Program-made: the position numbers and the translations under genes | The notes under the pieces: model-generated | What the model was told of the DNA's origin: nothing | Database searches by the model: none | The model's input: only the letters and a program-made list of their open reading frames with translations | Shown here: piece after piece, positions 15,674-24,797 of the stretch | How positions within the stretch are numbered: position 1 is the first letter of the stretch | How the letters are laid out: every line of letters starts with the position of its first letter | Source of the DNA: Actinomycetales bacterium | GTDB taxonomy: Bacteria; Actinomycetota; Actinomycetes; Actinomycetales; Dermatophilaceae | DNA length: 64,000 bases | Assembly (NCBI GenBank): GCA_016715285.1 | Contig: JADKAO010000002.1 | Location: 496,001 to 560,000 of the forward strand | Direction of reading: 5' to 3'

Positions 15674-17113
15674 TCAGGCGCGCAGGGCCTCCGCAAGCCC
15701 ACGGAAGTCCCCGATGAGTGCAGCCATGTCCGCGTCCGTGTGGGCGAGCGACACCAGCCACTGCTCGTCGAGTCCGGGCGGCGTCAGGATGTGCCGGTTG
15801 ACGCCCCACAACCACGACAGCTCGGCCATCCGGAAGTCCGTCGCCTTGTAGTCCCGGTAGTTGCGGACAGGCGTCGTCGACCACGTGATGCAGCCCTTGA
15901 TGCCCATACCGACGGTGTGCGCGGGCAGCTCGAACTCGGTGATCACCGCGTCGACCCCATCGAGGGTGCGGACGTTGATCGCTTCGGCGTTGTCGAGGGC
16001 CTCGTGGGTGCAGACCTCGTCAACCGCTCGTGCAGCTGCCATGACAAGCGGGTTGCCGTTATAGGTGCCGAAGTGCGCCATCCGGCCGTCGACGACGACC
16101 TGCATGACGTCCTCGCGACCACCAAACGCCGCGAGCGGCAGCCCGCCGCCGATGCTCTTGGCGAGCGTGATGAGGTCGGGCTTGACGCCGAGGCGTTGGG
16201 AGGCACCGGCATACCCGGCGGTGAGACCGGTCTTGACCTCGTCAAAGATCAGGACGACCCCGAACTCATCGCACAGCGCGCGCACCGCGGCGAGGTAGCC
16301 CTCGTCGGGGATGACGATGGCGAGGTTCTCGATCACGGGCTCCATGACGAGCGCGGCAATCTCGCGGCCATGCTCGTTGAGGATCGCGCGCAGACGGTCA
16401 AGGTTGTTGAACGGCACGACATAGACGGTGCCGGCCTCGACCTCCGGCGGGATGTCCGGCGTGGGCGCGTCGGCCGGGCCGATATTGGCCAGGGGCGGCT
16501 TGACCGACACCTGCAGCGCGTCATAGCCACCGTGGTAACCGCCCTCGATCTTGATGATCGCCTTGCGGCCGGTGTAGGCGCGGGCTGCGCGGACGGCATA
16601 CATGAGCGACTCGGTGCCCGACTGGGTGAAGCGGAGCATGTCGAGCTGGAAGCGGGTCTGGAAGAGCTCCGCCACCTCGGTCGCGGTCGGCGATGGGGTG
16701 ACGAAAAGCGTTCCGACAGTGTCGAGTGCGTGGCGGACGTGGTGAACGACGGTCGGGTTGAGGTGACCGACCATCATCGCGCCGAAGCCCATCGACATGT
16801 CGAGCAGCTTGCGGCCATCGACGTCGGTCAGGTGCGCACCACGGGCCGAGACAATCGAGATGGGGTAAGGGTCCCAGTGCTGGAACGACGAGGTGACACC
16901 AAGCGGCAGGACCTTGCTCGCGCGGGCGTTGGCCTCGGCCGAGCCGGTCGTGTGGCGGCTGAACTTCTCCCACTCTTGGGCGAGCAGCTGCTCGACGCGG
17001 TCAGGGTTGACCGGGGTGGAGCGCTGGGGCAGCCACCGCCGCGTGGCGGGGTCGTGCGCCGGCCAGGTCGGGATGCTGGCGCTGGTCGGGGTGCTGGCGG
17101 TCGTGTCAGTCAT
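15674..17113 (-). CDS. Class III aminotransferase, glutamate-1-semialdehyde aminomutase-like
   Basis: The PLP fold is clear: SGTESLMYAVRAARAYTGR (cofactor phosphate region), IFDEVKTGL with the Asp that contacts the pyridine nitrogen, and the Schiff-base lysine in LAKSIGGGLPLAAFGG (about Lys 319). HemL moves the amino group within glutamate semialdehyde for tetrapyrrole synthesis. This protein (479 residues) is longer than HemL (about 430) and no other heme gene is nearby, so a related aminomutase or omega-aminotransferase is possible. Start ATG 17113 has GAGGAG upstream; an alternative start 17 codons further up adds no conserved sequence. Confidence 0.8.
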   Translation of the reverse strand: MTDTTASTPTSASIPTWPAHDPATRRWLPQRSTPVNPDRVEQLLAQEWEKFSRHTTGSAEANARASKVLPLGVTSSFQHWDPYPISIVSARGAHLTDVDGRKLLDMSMGFGAMMVGHLNPTVVHHVRHALDTVGTLFVTPSPTATEVAELFQTRFQLDMLRFTQSGTESLMYAVRAARAYTGRKAIIKIEGGYHGGYDALQVSVKPPLANIGPADAPTPDIPPEVEAGTVYVVPFNNLDRLRAILNEHGREIAALVMEPVIENLAIVIPDEGYLAAVRALCDEFGVVLIFDEVKTGLTAGYAGASQRLGVKPDLITLAKSIGGGLPLAAFGGREDVMQVVVDGRMAHFGTYNGNPLVMAAARAVDEVCTHEALDNAEAINVRTLDGVDAVITEFELPAHTVGMGIKGCITWSTTPVRNYRDYKATDFRMAELSWLWGVNRHILTPPGLDEQWLVSLAHTDADMAALIGDFRGLAEALRA

Positions 17114-17164
17114 GGCCGTCGTCTCCTCAGGTGCGGCGGGTGTCCGCCGGGTAGCCTGCATCAT

Positions 17165-17414
17165 GCCCTATCCGTGGCAGATTGCCTAGAGGGCCGCTGA
17201 TACCGCTGCTTTCAGCGGCTGAGAACTGCGGATTCCGTATGCCGTGTGCTGGGTGCCGCTCATTCCCAGCTACCCCCCAGCTCTGCGTGAGCACGCTGCT
17301 TCACTGAGGGAAGCCGCGCTTCGCTCATGCTGCACGCTCGCCGAAGCGTTGCTCACGTCAGCGAAGCGTTGGCAACCTCAGCGAAGCCAGATCCCCCATT
17401 GGCCCAGACCTCCC
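17165..17414. other. Non-coding stretch with GAAGC repeats
   Basis: No gene is supportable. The stretch is rich in short inverted GAAGCG/CGCTTC copies (GCGAAGCGTT twice near 17344-17378) and carries one GTATGCCG at 17236. It could fold into terminator-like structures downstream of the YdeI-like gene and also holds the promoter of the aminotransferase. Confidence 0.4.
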
Positions 17415-17894
17415 TCAAGCGCCTGCCGTCCCTGTGCCGAGGAGGCGCTCGATCGTCTGGGTGACCCGGCGCTCGCGAGTCTCGGGCCGCTTGGCTTCGG
17501 CGACCCACGTCGCGTATTCCTTGCGGTGGGTGAAAGCCAGCTTCTCGTATGCCGCGCGCGCCGCCGGATTCGCGTGGAGGGCGGTCGCCAGCTCGGCCGG
17601 AAGCTCGACCTCACGGGGTGCCTCGTCAACGGTGATGACCGCGGTGACGGTGTCACCAATGTCCACGGCGAGCGCGGATCGGTTGGCCTTGCTCAGACCG
17701 ATCATGTTCTCGCCACCCATGACGGCCAGGCGCAGGCGCGCCGAGCGGTCACCCACGGACACCTGGAGCGGCGCGCGCTTGCCGCCACCGAGCTGCTCGA
17801 CCTGGGTGTCGGTGAGGATCAGGGCGCCGGCCGGGCCACGCGGCACGACGGTCGTGGTGACGGTGAGCTGAGCAGGAGTCGAGTCGGTCGCCAT
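17415..17894 (-). CDS. YdeI/OmpD-associated (DUF1905-type) protein
   Basis: The 159-residue protein carries a DUF1905-like N-terminal part (VVPRGPAGALILTDTQVEQL, then VSVGDRSARLRLAVMGGENMIGLSK) and a C-terminal OmdA-type segment with AYEKLAFTHRKEYATWVAEAKRPETRERRVTQTI, abbreviated here as HRKEY...W...KRPETRERR, the YdeI hallmark. Proteins of this family are implicated in tolerance to stress or bacteriocins in other bacteria; the mechanism is unknown. Start ATG 17894 gives the natural family N-terminus. It follows the WD40 lipoprotein gene on the same strand. Confidence 0.78.
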   Translation of the reverse strand: MATDSTPAQLTVTTTVVPRGPAGALILTDTQVEQLGGGKRAPLQVSVGDRSARLRLAVMGGENMIGLSKANRSALAVDIGDTVTAVITVDEAPREVELPAELATALHANPAARAAYEKLAFTHRKEYATWVAEAKRPETRERRVTQTIERLLGTGTAGA

Positions 17895-17926
17895 GGCCGA
17901 CACTGTGGCACAAAGTAGGCGTGCCG

Positions 17927-19111
17927 CTAACGGCTTGACGACGCCGTGGCGCGCGCCGGGGGCAACTCGAACTTCGTTGCCAGCGCGCCCGTTTTGACAT
18001 CCCAGCGCAAGACGCCGTCGTGGGTACTCACCGAGAACAGAGACGCGCCATCCGGGGAGAAGGCCACGGCATACGGGTTGTTGGTGTGTCCAGAGAGCGT
18101 GCGCGAGCTGGCACCCGCCGTGAGCGGCCACAGCACAACGGTGCGATCGCGCGGCTGGGAGAAGGCAAGCACGTCGCCCTTGGGGCTAAACGCGAGTGAG
18201 TATGCCGCCACGTTCTTGGTCAGCGTCGTGGCCCCTCCCGTGGCCCCTCCCGTGGCCTCCCCGCCGTTCGGGTCGACCAGGCGGACGACCTGGTCGGGGT
18301 CAGACGTGGCGGTGGCGAGGCGGGAACCGTCGGGGCTCCACGCGACCCCGTAAGACTGCGGCGGGCTATTGGTCAGTGAGGCAACTCGCCGTCCGGTCGC
18401 GACGTCCCAGACGCTGACCGGGACTTCGACGCTGGCCACCGCGAGGCGGGTGCCGTCCGGTGACCAGGCGAGCGCGGTGGCGCGCGTGCCGCCCACGTCC
18501 AGAGTTCGGAGGGGGCGACCATCGGGGATTGACCAAAGCCGGGAGGTGCCATCGTTGCCCGCGGTGGCGAGGGTCTTGCCGTCCGGGCTGAACGCGGCCG
18601 CGGTCACCCCCAGGGAGCCATCAGCGACCACCAGCCCCGTGTGGCCGTTGAGGTCGCGCAAGGTGGTGCCATCCAACGCGGAGACCAACCGGACCGGGGT
18701 CTCGAATCGACCGCCGGCGGGACCCGACGAGGGAGAGGGCCCACGTGTGGCGAGGATCGAACCGTCTGGACTCCACGCGAGCACAGTGCCGTCGACATTC
18801 GTCAGGGTGCGTGTGAGGGCGCCGGTCGCCGTGTCCCAGAAGCAGGTCCCCAGCGTGCAGGTGGCGGCGAGCTGGCTGCCATCCGCGGTCATCGCCAGGG
18901 CGTACGCGCTGACTCGATAGGCAGGATCCGGCACGACGTTGACGAGCGGACCGCCCGGTGCTGAGCCTCCCGTGCTTCCCGAGCCAAAGGTGCATGCCGC
19001 GCTCGCGTTGAGTGCCGCGAATGCGACGGCGAAGGCGGCGACTCTGCGGCGGGCTCGCTGTGTTGGCTTCGCTCGCGGCGTACTTTGGGTTGGCTGGGTT
19101 GGCTGGGTCAT
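17927..19111 (-). CDS. WD40-repeat lipoprotein
   Basis: The 394-residue protein starts with a signal sequence ending in a lipobox ASAAC (about 36-40), so it is exported and lipid-anchored. About seven WD40/beta-propeller blades follow, each with an AWSPDG or AFSPDG turn and a W/RLW or VWD strand end, such as AFSPDGKTLATAGNDGTSRLW in shortened form AFSPDG...SRLW. Propellers of this kind act as binding platforms. Start ATG 19111 follows GGGGG by six bases; upstream codons lack similarity. No partner is evident. Confidence 0.83.
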   Translation of the reverse strand: MTQPTQPTQSTPRAKPTQRARRRVAAFAVAFAALNASAACTFGSGSTGGSAPGGPLVNVVPDPAYRVSAYALAMTADGSQLAATCTLGTCFWDTATGALTRTLTNVDGTVLAWSPDGSILATRGPSPSSGPAGGRFETPVRLVSALDGTTLRDLNGHTGLVVADGSLGVTAAAFSPDGKTLATAGNDGTSRLWSIPDGRPLRTLDVGGTRATALAWSPDGTRLAVASVEVPVSVWDVATGRRVASLTNSPPQSYGVAWSPDGSRLATATSDPDQVVRLVDPNGGEATGGATGGATTLTKNVAAYSLAFSPKGDVLAFSQPRDRTVVLWPLTAGASSRTLSGHTNNPYAVAFSPDGASLFSVSTHDGVLRWDVKTGALATKFELPPARATASSSR

Positions 19112-19245
19112 CGAATACCCCCTGGTCGTCGGTGACGGGTGAGCTCGCGACCGGTCGTGGTTCACGGGCTGGTCGCTCGACCATAGACAACCGCGCCGCG
19201 CCCGGCCGAGGCCGGGACCGGATGTGACAGAACTGAAACGCAAGA

Positions 19246-19289
19246 GGGGTATGCCGTGCCGAACGGAGGTGAGCGGCACGGCATACCCC
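19246..19289. terminator. Hairpin terminator from an inverted GTATGCCGTG pair
   Basis: GGGGTATGCCGTGCC (19246-19260) and GGCACGGCATACCCC (19275-19289) form a perfect 15-base stem with a 14-base loop, 13 bases after the flavodoxin stop (minus strand). Confidence 0.75.
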
Positions 19290-19301
19290 GGCTTGTTGCG
19301 G

Positions 19302-19847
19302 TTAGGCGCTCTTGGTGTATGCCGCCAACTCGGTCGCGATCTCACGCGCCCAGGCCTCGACGTCGCCCCAGTCCCGGAAGTCGCCGGCTGGCAACGTCGT
19401 GGACTTGGCCGAAAGCCGCCGGACCACCCGCTCGCCGAGACCGACCGCGGGTAGGGCCGGGTGGTAGGCGCCGAAGAACACCCGGTCGCCCCGAGGGCGG
19501 ATCAGCGGCACCAGTTCGGCCCACTCGCGCGGCCGAGTCGTCTCCCGCACGTCCTTGCCGTGATCGTCGACCTCGGCCGTCCCAAGCGGCCCGCTACTGA
19601 AGAGCCACACCGGCTTGTCCTGCAGGACGACGGCGTGCTCGTGCACGAACCGCACCGCGGGCTTGAGCCAATGGAAGAGGTATGCCGCGCTGCCGATGAC
19701 AACCGCGTCGTACTCCTCCAACTGGTCGACATCCTCGATGGGCGTGCACACCGCGTCGCGACCATTGGCAGTGAGGGTGTCGGCGATCCGGGTGGCAATG
19801 CCGGTCGTTGCACCATGGCGGGAGGCGTAGGTCACGAGGACTGTCAT
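19302..19847 (-). CDS. Flavodoxin-domain protein (HemG-like)
   Basis: The 181-residue protein opens with the flavodoxin FMN-phosphate loop VTYASRHGATTGIATRIADTL (shortened: YASRHGATTGIA, about 6-17) and has GSAAYLFHWLKPAVRF and FSSGPLGT at the other flavin-binding loops. The sequence is closest to menaquinone-dependent protoporphyrinogen oxidase-type flavodoxins, but no heme genes are adjacent. The ATG at 19847 overlaps the stop of the upstream DUF4389 gene (ATGA), so the two are one operon and the flavodoxin may serve the membrane protein. Confidence 0.82.
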   Translation of the reverse strand: MTVLVTYASRHGATTGIATRIADTLTANGRDAVCTPIEDVDQLEEYDAVVIGSAAYLFHWLKPAVRFVHEHAVVLQDKPVWLFSSGPLGTAEVDDHGKDVRETTRPREWAELVPLIRPRGDRVFFGAYHPALPAVGLGERVVRRLSAKSTTLPAGDFRDWGDVEAWAREIATELAAYTKSA

Positions 19848-20788
19848 GACCGTGCCTCCGGGTAATCCATGGGTACCGTGACCGTCGCCGGGGTATCGGC
19901 TGGCATCTTGGTGCCGGTCGCCATGGGCTGCGGGGGTTGCGTGTGCTGCATGGGCTGCACGGGCTGCGTGGGCCGGCTGGCGGTCGGGGGCATCGGAGCG
20001 AGCGGTTCCTCGCCGCCCTGGTCGAGACGGAACGGCGGATAGCGGTCGGTCATCAGGCTGACGTATGCGGTCACGCGGAATACCCACCGGTTGAGGCCGA
20101 CGACGAGAGCCCACAGCGAGCGCGGGTAGGACGCCGTGAAGAGCAGCACGATCGCGGCGACACAGGCAAGGAGCCCGATCAGGCCGGGGACGGGGCTGGA
20201 CCCACTGGTGTCCGCCACGCCAGCAGCACTCGCGACATCGTTGGCGTCGCTGAACGTGCGCGAGCCGAGGAGGATCCCCACGATGATGAAGTGCGGGATC
20301 GGCAGCAGCCACCACTGGACCAGCGCCTTACCGCGCGAGCAATGCTCCGGGTAGTCGATCTCGAGGCGGGCGGGATAGCCCGGCACCTCCGCGAGCGTGA
20401 AGGGCGGATAGCGGTCGGTCGCGAGCGCGTTGTAGCCGTAGTACTGGACCCGCCAGGACCAGCGCAGCACCCCGGTCGTGTAGTCGAACGCCCACCGTGG
20501 GTAGTGCCCGGTGGCGAGGATCGCGACAAAGGCCACGATTGACACCGCCAGGTAGCCGACGGACAACACTGCCAGCGCGATGTAGTGCGGGATCAGCAGA
20601 AGCCACTTGATGAGCCACAGCCCGCGCGAAAGCGGCGCATCGAGCGTCGCAGTGAGGCGGACGGGATAGGACCGGGTCGCCGTTGCGGTCGGATCGACCG
20701 GGCGCGGCGGATCAGTGCCAGTCGCGACAGCGTCCCGGAAGGTCGTCGGGATCGGGTCCATAGCGGGGGTGGGAGTGATGGCAGACAT
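19844..20788 (-). CDS. DUF4389 membrane protein, duplicated domain
   Basis: The protein (314 residues) has two DUF4389 units. The first contains SRGLWLIKWLLLIPHYIAL and ALATDRYPPFTLAEVPGYP; the second contains KALVQWWLLPIPHFIIVG and SLMTDRYPPFRLDQGGEEP. Four to five membrane segments are expected. The function is unknown. A strong AAGGAGAACGACC leads to the ATG at 20788. The tail is rich in Pro, Gln, Met and Thr repeats (PTQPVQPMQHTQPPQPM). It is the first gene of a two-gene operon with the flavodoxin. Confidence 0.8.
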   Translation of the reverse strand: MSAITPTPAMDPIPTTFRDAVATGTDPPRPVDPTATATRSYPVRLTATLDAPLSRGLWLIKWLLLIPHYIALAVLSVGYLAVSIVAFVAILATGHYPRWAFDYTTGVLRWSWRVQYYGYNALATDRYPPFTLAEVPGYPARLEIDYPEHCSRGKALVQWWLLPIPHFIIVGILLGSRTFSDANDVASAAGVADTSGSSPVPGLIGLLACVAAIVLLFTASYPRSLWALVVGLNRWVFRVTAYVSLMTDRYPPFRLDQGGEEPLAPMPPTASRPTQPVQPMQHTQPPQPMATGTKMPADTPATVTVPMDYPEARS

Positions 20789-21108
20789 GGTCGTTCTCCT
20801 TGGGTTGGGTTGGGGAGGGGTGGATGGGTGCTGTATGCCGGGCCGAGCGGGGTATGCCGGGCGGCTCGCCTTGTCCGGGCTTAGCTCCGCTTGTCGGGGG
20901 GCGCGCCGCCAGGCAGCCCGCGGCAGGTGGGGCGCGCCGGGATTGGCCCGCTGGTTGGCGCTGCCTTGTCCGGGGTTAGCTCCGCTTGTCTGCCCCTGCA
21001 AGCCCGGTCAAGCGACTCCAAGGGCGGTCAAGCGATTCCGAGACCGGACAAGCAAGACCAAGGGCGGTCACGCAAGACCAAGATCGGGTCACGCGGCGCC
21101 GGAGGAGG
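20789..21108. repeat. Intergenic region with GCTTGTC/GTCAAGC-type inverted repeats
   Basis: No gene is supportable in these 320 bases. The left part has two direct GTATGCCGGG copies (20833, 20850). The right part repeats CCGCTTGTC, GGTCAAGCGA (twice) and GACAAGCAAGACCAA-type blocks that pair in several ways (for example CGCTTGTC near 20983 with GGTCAAGCG near 21007). Related blocks lie at 54620-54690 and 57096-57165. Confidence 0.55.
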
Positions 21109-21480
21109 TTAAGGACGACTGGCCGGATTCGGCCGACGCTGAGGACGGCGGCGAGCGCTCGCTCCCCCGCCTGAGAAGAAGGCACTCAGCCCCACGAGGT
21201 AGCCGAAGTTGTACCAAGAGCCGACGTTATTGACCTCGTAAATGCCCAGCGAGTGGTTGAACAGCGAGACCAGGAACACCAGCGGCGCGATAAAGCCCTG
21301 CCATAGCCCGAGCCAGAATCCGGCACTCTCACCACCACCGCTCACCCCCGGCGCGCCTGGGGAGATCGCTGCGGCAGTGCAGCCCACCAGCAGTAAAAGG
21401 GCTGCAACACAACCGATCACGACAAAGAGCAGTCGCTGCGTTGACGGGATGGGAGCCGGCCGCTCCAGTGAAGAGGCCAT
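21109..21480 (-). CDS. Small membrane protein of unknown function
   Basis: From ATG 21480 (preceded by GAGG) the product is 123 residues: a hydrophobic segment LLFVVIGCVAALLLLVGC near 20-37, then a linker, then GFWLGLWQGFIAPLVFLVSLF and VNNVGSWYNFGYLVGLSAFF. The Gly/Trp-rich GFWLGLWQGF and WYNFG patterns recur in actinobacterial proteins without known function. The first hydrophobic segment ends in LLLLVGC, a possible lipobox. The last 20 residues are Arg/Pro-rich and may be a poorly conserved extension. Confidence 0.65.
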   Translation of the reverse strand: MASSLERPAPIPSTQRLLFVVIGCVAALLLLVGCTAAAISPGAPGVSGGGESAGFWLGLWQGFIAPLVFLVSLFNHSLGIYEVNNVGSWYNFGYLVGLSAFFSGGGASARRRPQRRPNPASRP

Positions 21481-21804
21481 GTCGTGCCTCGATCCTGCGG
21501 ACCCGAGCACCCAGACGGGCGCGGTGGATCCTCATCTCCACTGTCTCACCAATCCGCGGGTGCCGCAGCCAATCGAGGCGGTGAGCGGTCACCGACCCAC
21601 GGCAAGGGGAGCCAAAGCACCAAGAACTCGCGGCAGGCCTGCCAGTCGTTGCGAGTGCGCGTGTGCCTCCGCTGTGAGCCAAGCGGACGGCATACTGCCG
21701 CGGTTTTGTAACGCCGCTGTGACACCGCCGCGCGGCCGCCGCGACGCTCGGTCCCTAATCTCCCCGTCATCACCAGGACCGTTGAGACCGCTTCAAGGAG
21801 AGTC
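21481..21804. other. Intergenic region before the secreted hydrolase
   Basis: I see no gene here. It separates divergent genes and should contain both promoters. One GGCATAC motif lies at about 21691. A GTTGAGACCGCTTCAAGGAGAGTC block at 21780-21804, shortened as TTCAAGGAGAGTC, supplies the ribosome binding site for the gene at 21805. Confidence 0.4.
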
Positions 21805-23187
21805 ATGTTCCGCCCCCGTTCCCGCGCCTCACGCACGACCGGCGACATGCGCGGATCGCGCGCACCCCGCAGCGGGTATGCCGTCGCCGCCTTCGCCCTG
21901 ATCGCAACAGCATCGCTGGGCGCCTGTGCCGCAGGGCCGGCGACGTCTGGGGCTGGCGCCGCAAGCACCATCGCGACCAGCGCTGCTCCGACGTCAGCGG
22001 CAACACCGTCCACAGCCAAGACAGCCGCAACCAAGCCGTCCGTGCACGGCTACTCATTCGCGCCGGGGATGATCAAAGTCGCTGGGCAGCAAGTATTTAC
22101 GCCGATCAATGGCATTCTCGCGATGCCGTCAACACCCGGCCCGCACCCGGTCGCGGTCATCGTGCACGGCTCCTACCCGTCGTGCATCGACGCGTCGACC
22201 GACAAGGTGTTCACCAAACCGATCAACACGGTCTCGTGGCCCGAGGGGTGCGTGCCTCAGGGCAAGGACTACTCCCACGGTTTGACCATCGGCCCCGACT
22301 ACGTCCGCGCGACCGCGAGCTTTGGCTACCTCGCCCAGGAACTCGCGAGCCGCGGCATCGCGACGATCGCCGTCGATGTCAACACCAAGGAGCGTGGGGC
22401 ATGGTCCTTTGACTCGCCCCACTATGAACTGCAGACCGAAATCGTGAAGACCCACCTGGACCTGCTCAAGCGACTCAATGAGGGCGACTCGTTGGGCCTG
22501 CCGTGGGGTGATGCAGCCAAGGGCACATTCGACCTCTCGTCGATCGCGGTGATCGGCCACAGCACCGGCGGCTGGTATGCCGCGGAGTCGGCTTTCCGCG
22601 CCCCGTTCCCAGGGATCAAGGCTGCCGTGGCGCTCCAACCCGGGTCGGGTGTGATTGACAAGCCGACCAAGACCCTGGCTCCCACGCTGATCGTCACCGG
22701 CCAATGCGACGAGCAGGTCAAAGAGGATGGCCTCAAAGTGGCCAAGGAGGTCAGCAAGAAGTACCCGTCGGGCGTCGTGATCACCGCGTCAATGGCGGGC
22801 ACGACTCACATCGGTTTGCTGAGTGGAGGCGGTTCGCACCGCGTTGGGCCGGTCACGCCGGTCGAGACCGCTGGCTGCAAAGACACGGCGCTGCTGGGCG
22901 CGGAACAACGCCTTGGCACCGTCTCACTGCTCACAGCTGACTTCCTGACCGCAGCGCTCAAGGGAGGCGCCACGGCATACGAGCTCGGGACGGCGAAGGG
23001 CGCGACGGTGACCTTCACGTCGTGGACTCCTGCGGCGACCGTGAAGGGCGTCGAAAAGGCTGCGCCGCAGGCGCTTCCGGCAAGTTCGATCACATTTGAC
23101 ACCTCATCGGTGGTCGTCGTGCCAGCCAAGCCGAAGTCCATGGACATCGGGGCTCACATGGAGGACTACGAAAGGTCGGCCGCCTAG
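21805..23187 (+). CDS. Secreted alpha/beta hydrolase lipoprotein
   Basis: The 460-residue protein has an Arg-rich start, a hydrophobic segment and a lipobox ASLGAC (about 36-41), followed by a Thr/Ala/Ser linker. The hydrolase domain shows the oxyanion region VAVIVHGSYPSC and the nucleophile elbow VIGHSTGGWYAA (Ser about 255), with acid and His in ALVIVTGQCD-like and TTHIGLLSGG segments further on. This pattern fits a dienelactone hydrolase or platelet-activating-factor acetylhydrolase-like esterase; the substrate is unknown. AAGGAGAGTC precedes the ATG. The C-terminus overlaps the start of the MazEF remnant. Confidence 0.78.
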   Translation: MFRPRSRASRTTGDMRGSRAPRSGYAVAAFALIATASLGACAAGPATSGAGAASTIATSAAPTSAATPSTAKTAATKPSVHGYSFAPGMIKVAGQQVFTPINGILAMPSTPGPHPVAVIVHGSYPSCIDASTDKVFTKPINTVSWPEGCVPQGKDYSHGLTIGPDYVRATASFGYLAQELASRGIATIAVDVNTKERGAWSFDSPHYELQTEIVKTHLDLLKRLNEGDSLGLPWGDAAKGTFDLSSIAVIGHSTGGWYAAESAFRAPFPGIKAAVALQPGSGVIDKPTKTLAPTLIVTGQCDEQVKEDGLKVAKEVSKKYPSGVVITASMAGTTHIGLLSGGGSHRVGPVTPVETAGCKDTALLGAEQRLGTVSLLTADFLTAALKGGATAYELGTAKGATVTFTSWTPAATVKGVEKAAPQALPASSITFDTSSVVVVPAKPKSMDIGAHMEDYERSAA

Positions 23188-23510
23188 CCGACCCCGAACT
23201 CGAAGAGGCGTATGCCGCCGCGTGGCATGACTGGGAACACGATGGCCATGCCGCTGAGTGGGAAGCTGTCGCTGAGAGGCTCGGCCGCGGGGTTGTCACC
23301 ATCGTGCCGCTCACCAGCAATGTCGACCGCATCTATCCATTCCCGGCCCTGGTGCGCGCCATCGACTCCGGCTTGCCGAATGACTCCAAGGCACAGGCCG
23401 AACAAGTGCGGACCGTGTCAATCGAGCGGGTTGGCCCCCTCCTCGGGCGCGTCCCCGTTGCAACGATGGCTGCTCTCGACGACGCGCTCCGCCTGCACCT
23501 CCAGCTGTGA
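23145..23510 (+). pseudogene. Fused MazE-MazF remnant
   Basis: In one open frame the sequence reads LADPELEEAYAAAWHDWEH and then EWEAVAERLG, the C-terminal half of a MazE-type antitoxin, and runs straight into VVTIVPLTSNVDRIYPFPAL and QVRTVSIERVG, the second half of a MazF/PemK RNase. The antitoxin end, the normal toxin start and the first third of MazF are missing, as if one internal deletion joined the two genes. No start codon in this frame fits, and the 5' part lies inside the hydrolase gene in another frame. I take it as a dead toxin-antitoxin locus. Confidence 0.72.
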
Positions 23511-24533
23511 CGGCACATTGACCGCGCTGGGCGGGTGCCCAACTGGACTGGTACACCCGGTGGTACACCCGCGTAGACTCACCCCAGTGTCAGGGTGATG
23601 GTGCCGCTCACGCGGTGGTTGGATCCTGAGCACCTGGTGTCTGGCTCTTAGGCTCGGTGTCGCTGGACTGGCGAGCAGCGTTGCCGGCATCGGGTGATGG
23701 ACCGCCGGCGGACTTGATAGGCGTGGCCGCCCCCACTAGTCCGCCACCGCCCAACCGTCCAGTCATGATCAGTGAAGGAGGCAACCACCATGGTTGTTGT
23801 TGAGCCGAGTCCACAACGCACGCACCGCTAGGTCGGCGCCGTCGGCACGCACCCGCTACGAGCGAGGGACACGCTAGGGCGTTGGCGGGGCCGAGCGAGT
23901 TCGGCTCGACCTGAGGTGGGCGATCGAGGATTGCCGGCATCTGTCGGCCCGGTGGAGCGGGACCTTCTTTCCGCCGGTCAGGGTGCGGGGCCGCCGAAGA
24001 TGATGGCCGAGCAACCCGCCCACCCACCCGCTGGGCGTCGGACCGTCCCGGCCCAGACGACGGGTCGTTGATCGCGAGAGTCGTTGGGGCCACCAACGCA
24101 CGATCATCCACGACTCGACCCGTCCATGCACCTAGAGCGGCGCACCTGGTCACCATCACAGGCACGCGAGCCTGGCTGGTCACCCCGGGGTGGAGATGGC
24201 CCTGGACGACACGACATCACCGTTGACTCCGGATCAGAGTTCACGCGCATCGGCCCGGCCGCCGAATCCCCCGCCCCGCCGCCAACTCCTGGGCACAGGA
24301 CACCCGGTCCAAAGCCCACGATCCCCGATCCCGGTCGGTCTGGCACCCCCGCCGCGAAGCCCGCGGAACCGCAACAGCCACCACGATCCATCCCCAGCCC
24401 GCACCCCGAAGGCAATCACTACAAACCGAAGGCACCAACCACCCGCTGCCTCAACACCCGTCGTGTTCAACCCGACCACCGACCAACCCCAACCACCCCC
24501 CCTCCCGGCAGCGGCTTGACATAGGAGAAACAC
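23511..24533. other. Kilobase without a supportable gene
   Basis: Several long open frames cross this stretch on both strands, but their products are Pro/Arg-rich, lack family motifs and look like high-GC artefacts. No ribosome binding sites fit them. The GTATGCCG motif is absent. Flanked by a broken MazEF and a VapBC pair, this may be decayed accessory DNA. An AGGAGAAACAC at 24522-24532 serves the next gene. Confidence 0.4.
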
Positions 24534-24797
24534 ATGCCAACCGCAAAGACCCGGGTCCAGGTGACCGTTGACGACGACCTCCGCCAGGTCATGGATCGCG
24601 CGCGGCAACTCTGGCCCGACCTTCCTGAGTCTCGCCTCATCGCGAGACTTGCCCGCCGTGGCGGTGACAGCCTGGGCGCCGAACTCACCGATCGTGCGGC
24701 GGCCCGAGCAGCAACTCTCGCCAAGGTCGCCGGCGATTTCAACGACTGCTTCCCGGCGGATTACCTCACCGCGCTGCGAGACGAGTGGCCCGCGTGA
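24534..24797 (+). CDS. Antitoxin of a PIN toxin pair
   Basis: The 87-residue protein starts MPTAKTRVQVTVDDDLRQVM, a ribbon-helix-helix-like beginning (strand TRVQVTVDDD then helix), followed by LPESRLIARLARRGGDSL. Its C-terminal region FNDCFPADYLTALRDEWPA is typical of regions that insert into PIN toxins. A good AGGAGAAACAC precedes the ATG. The stop overlaps the toxin start as GTGA, so the two are translationally coupled. Confidence 0.78.
   Translation: MPTAKTRVQVTVDDDLRQVMDRARQLWPDLPESRLIARLARRGGDSLGAELTDRAAARAATLAKVAGDFNDCFPADYLTALRDEWPA

Noticed and set aside
17180..17235. Possible TPP riboswitch (GGCTGAGA) upstream of the aminotransferase
   Set aside because: Only the short CTGAGA string is present; the second conserved TPP domain is missing, and the gene is not in thiamine metabolism.
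24084..24608. Overlapping Pro-rich (+) and Gly/Arg-rich (-) frames before the VapBC pair
   Set aside because: Composition mirrors high-GC codon shadows on opposite strands; no start signals or domains.
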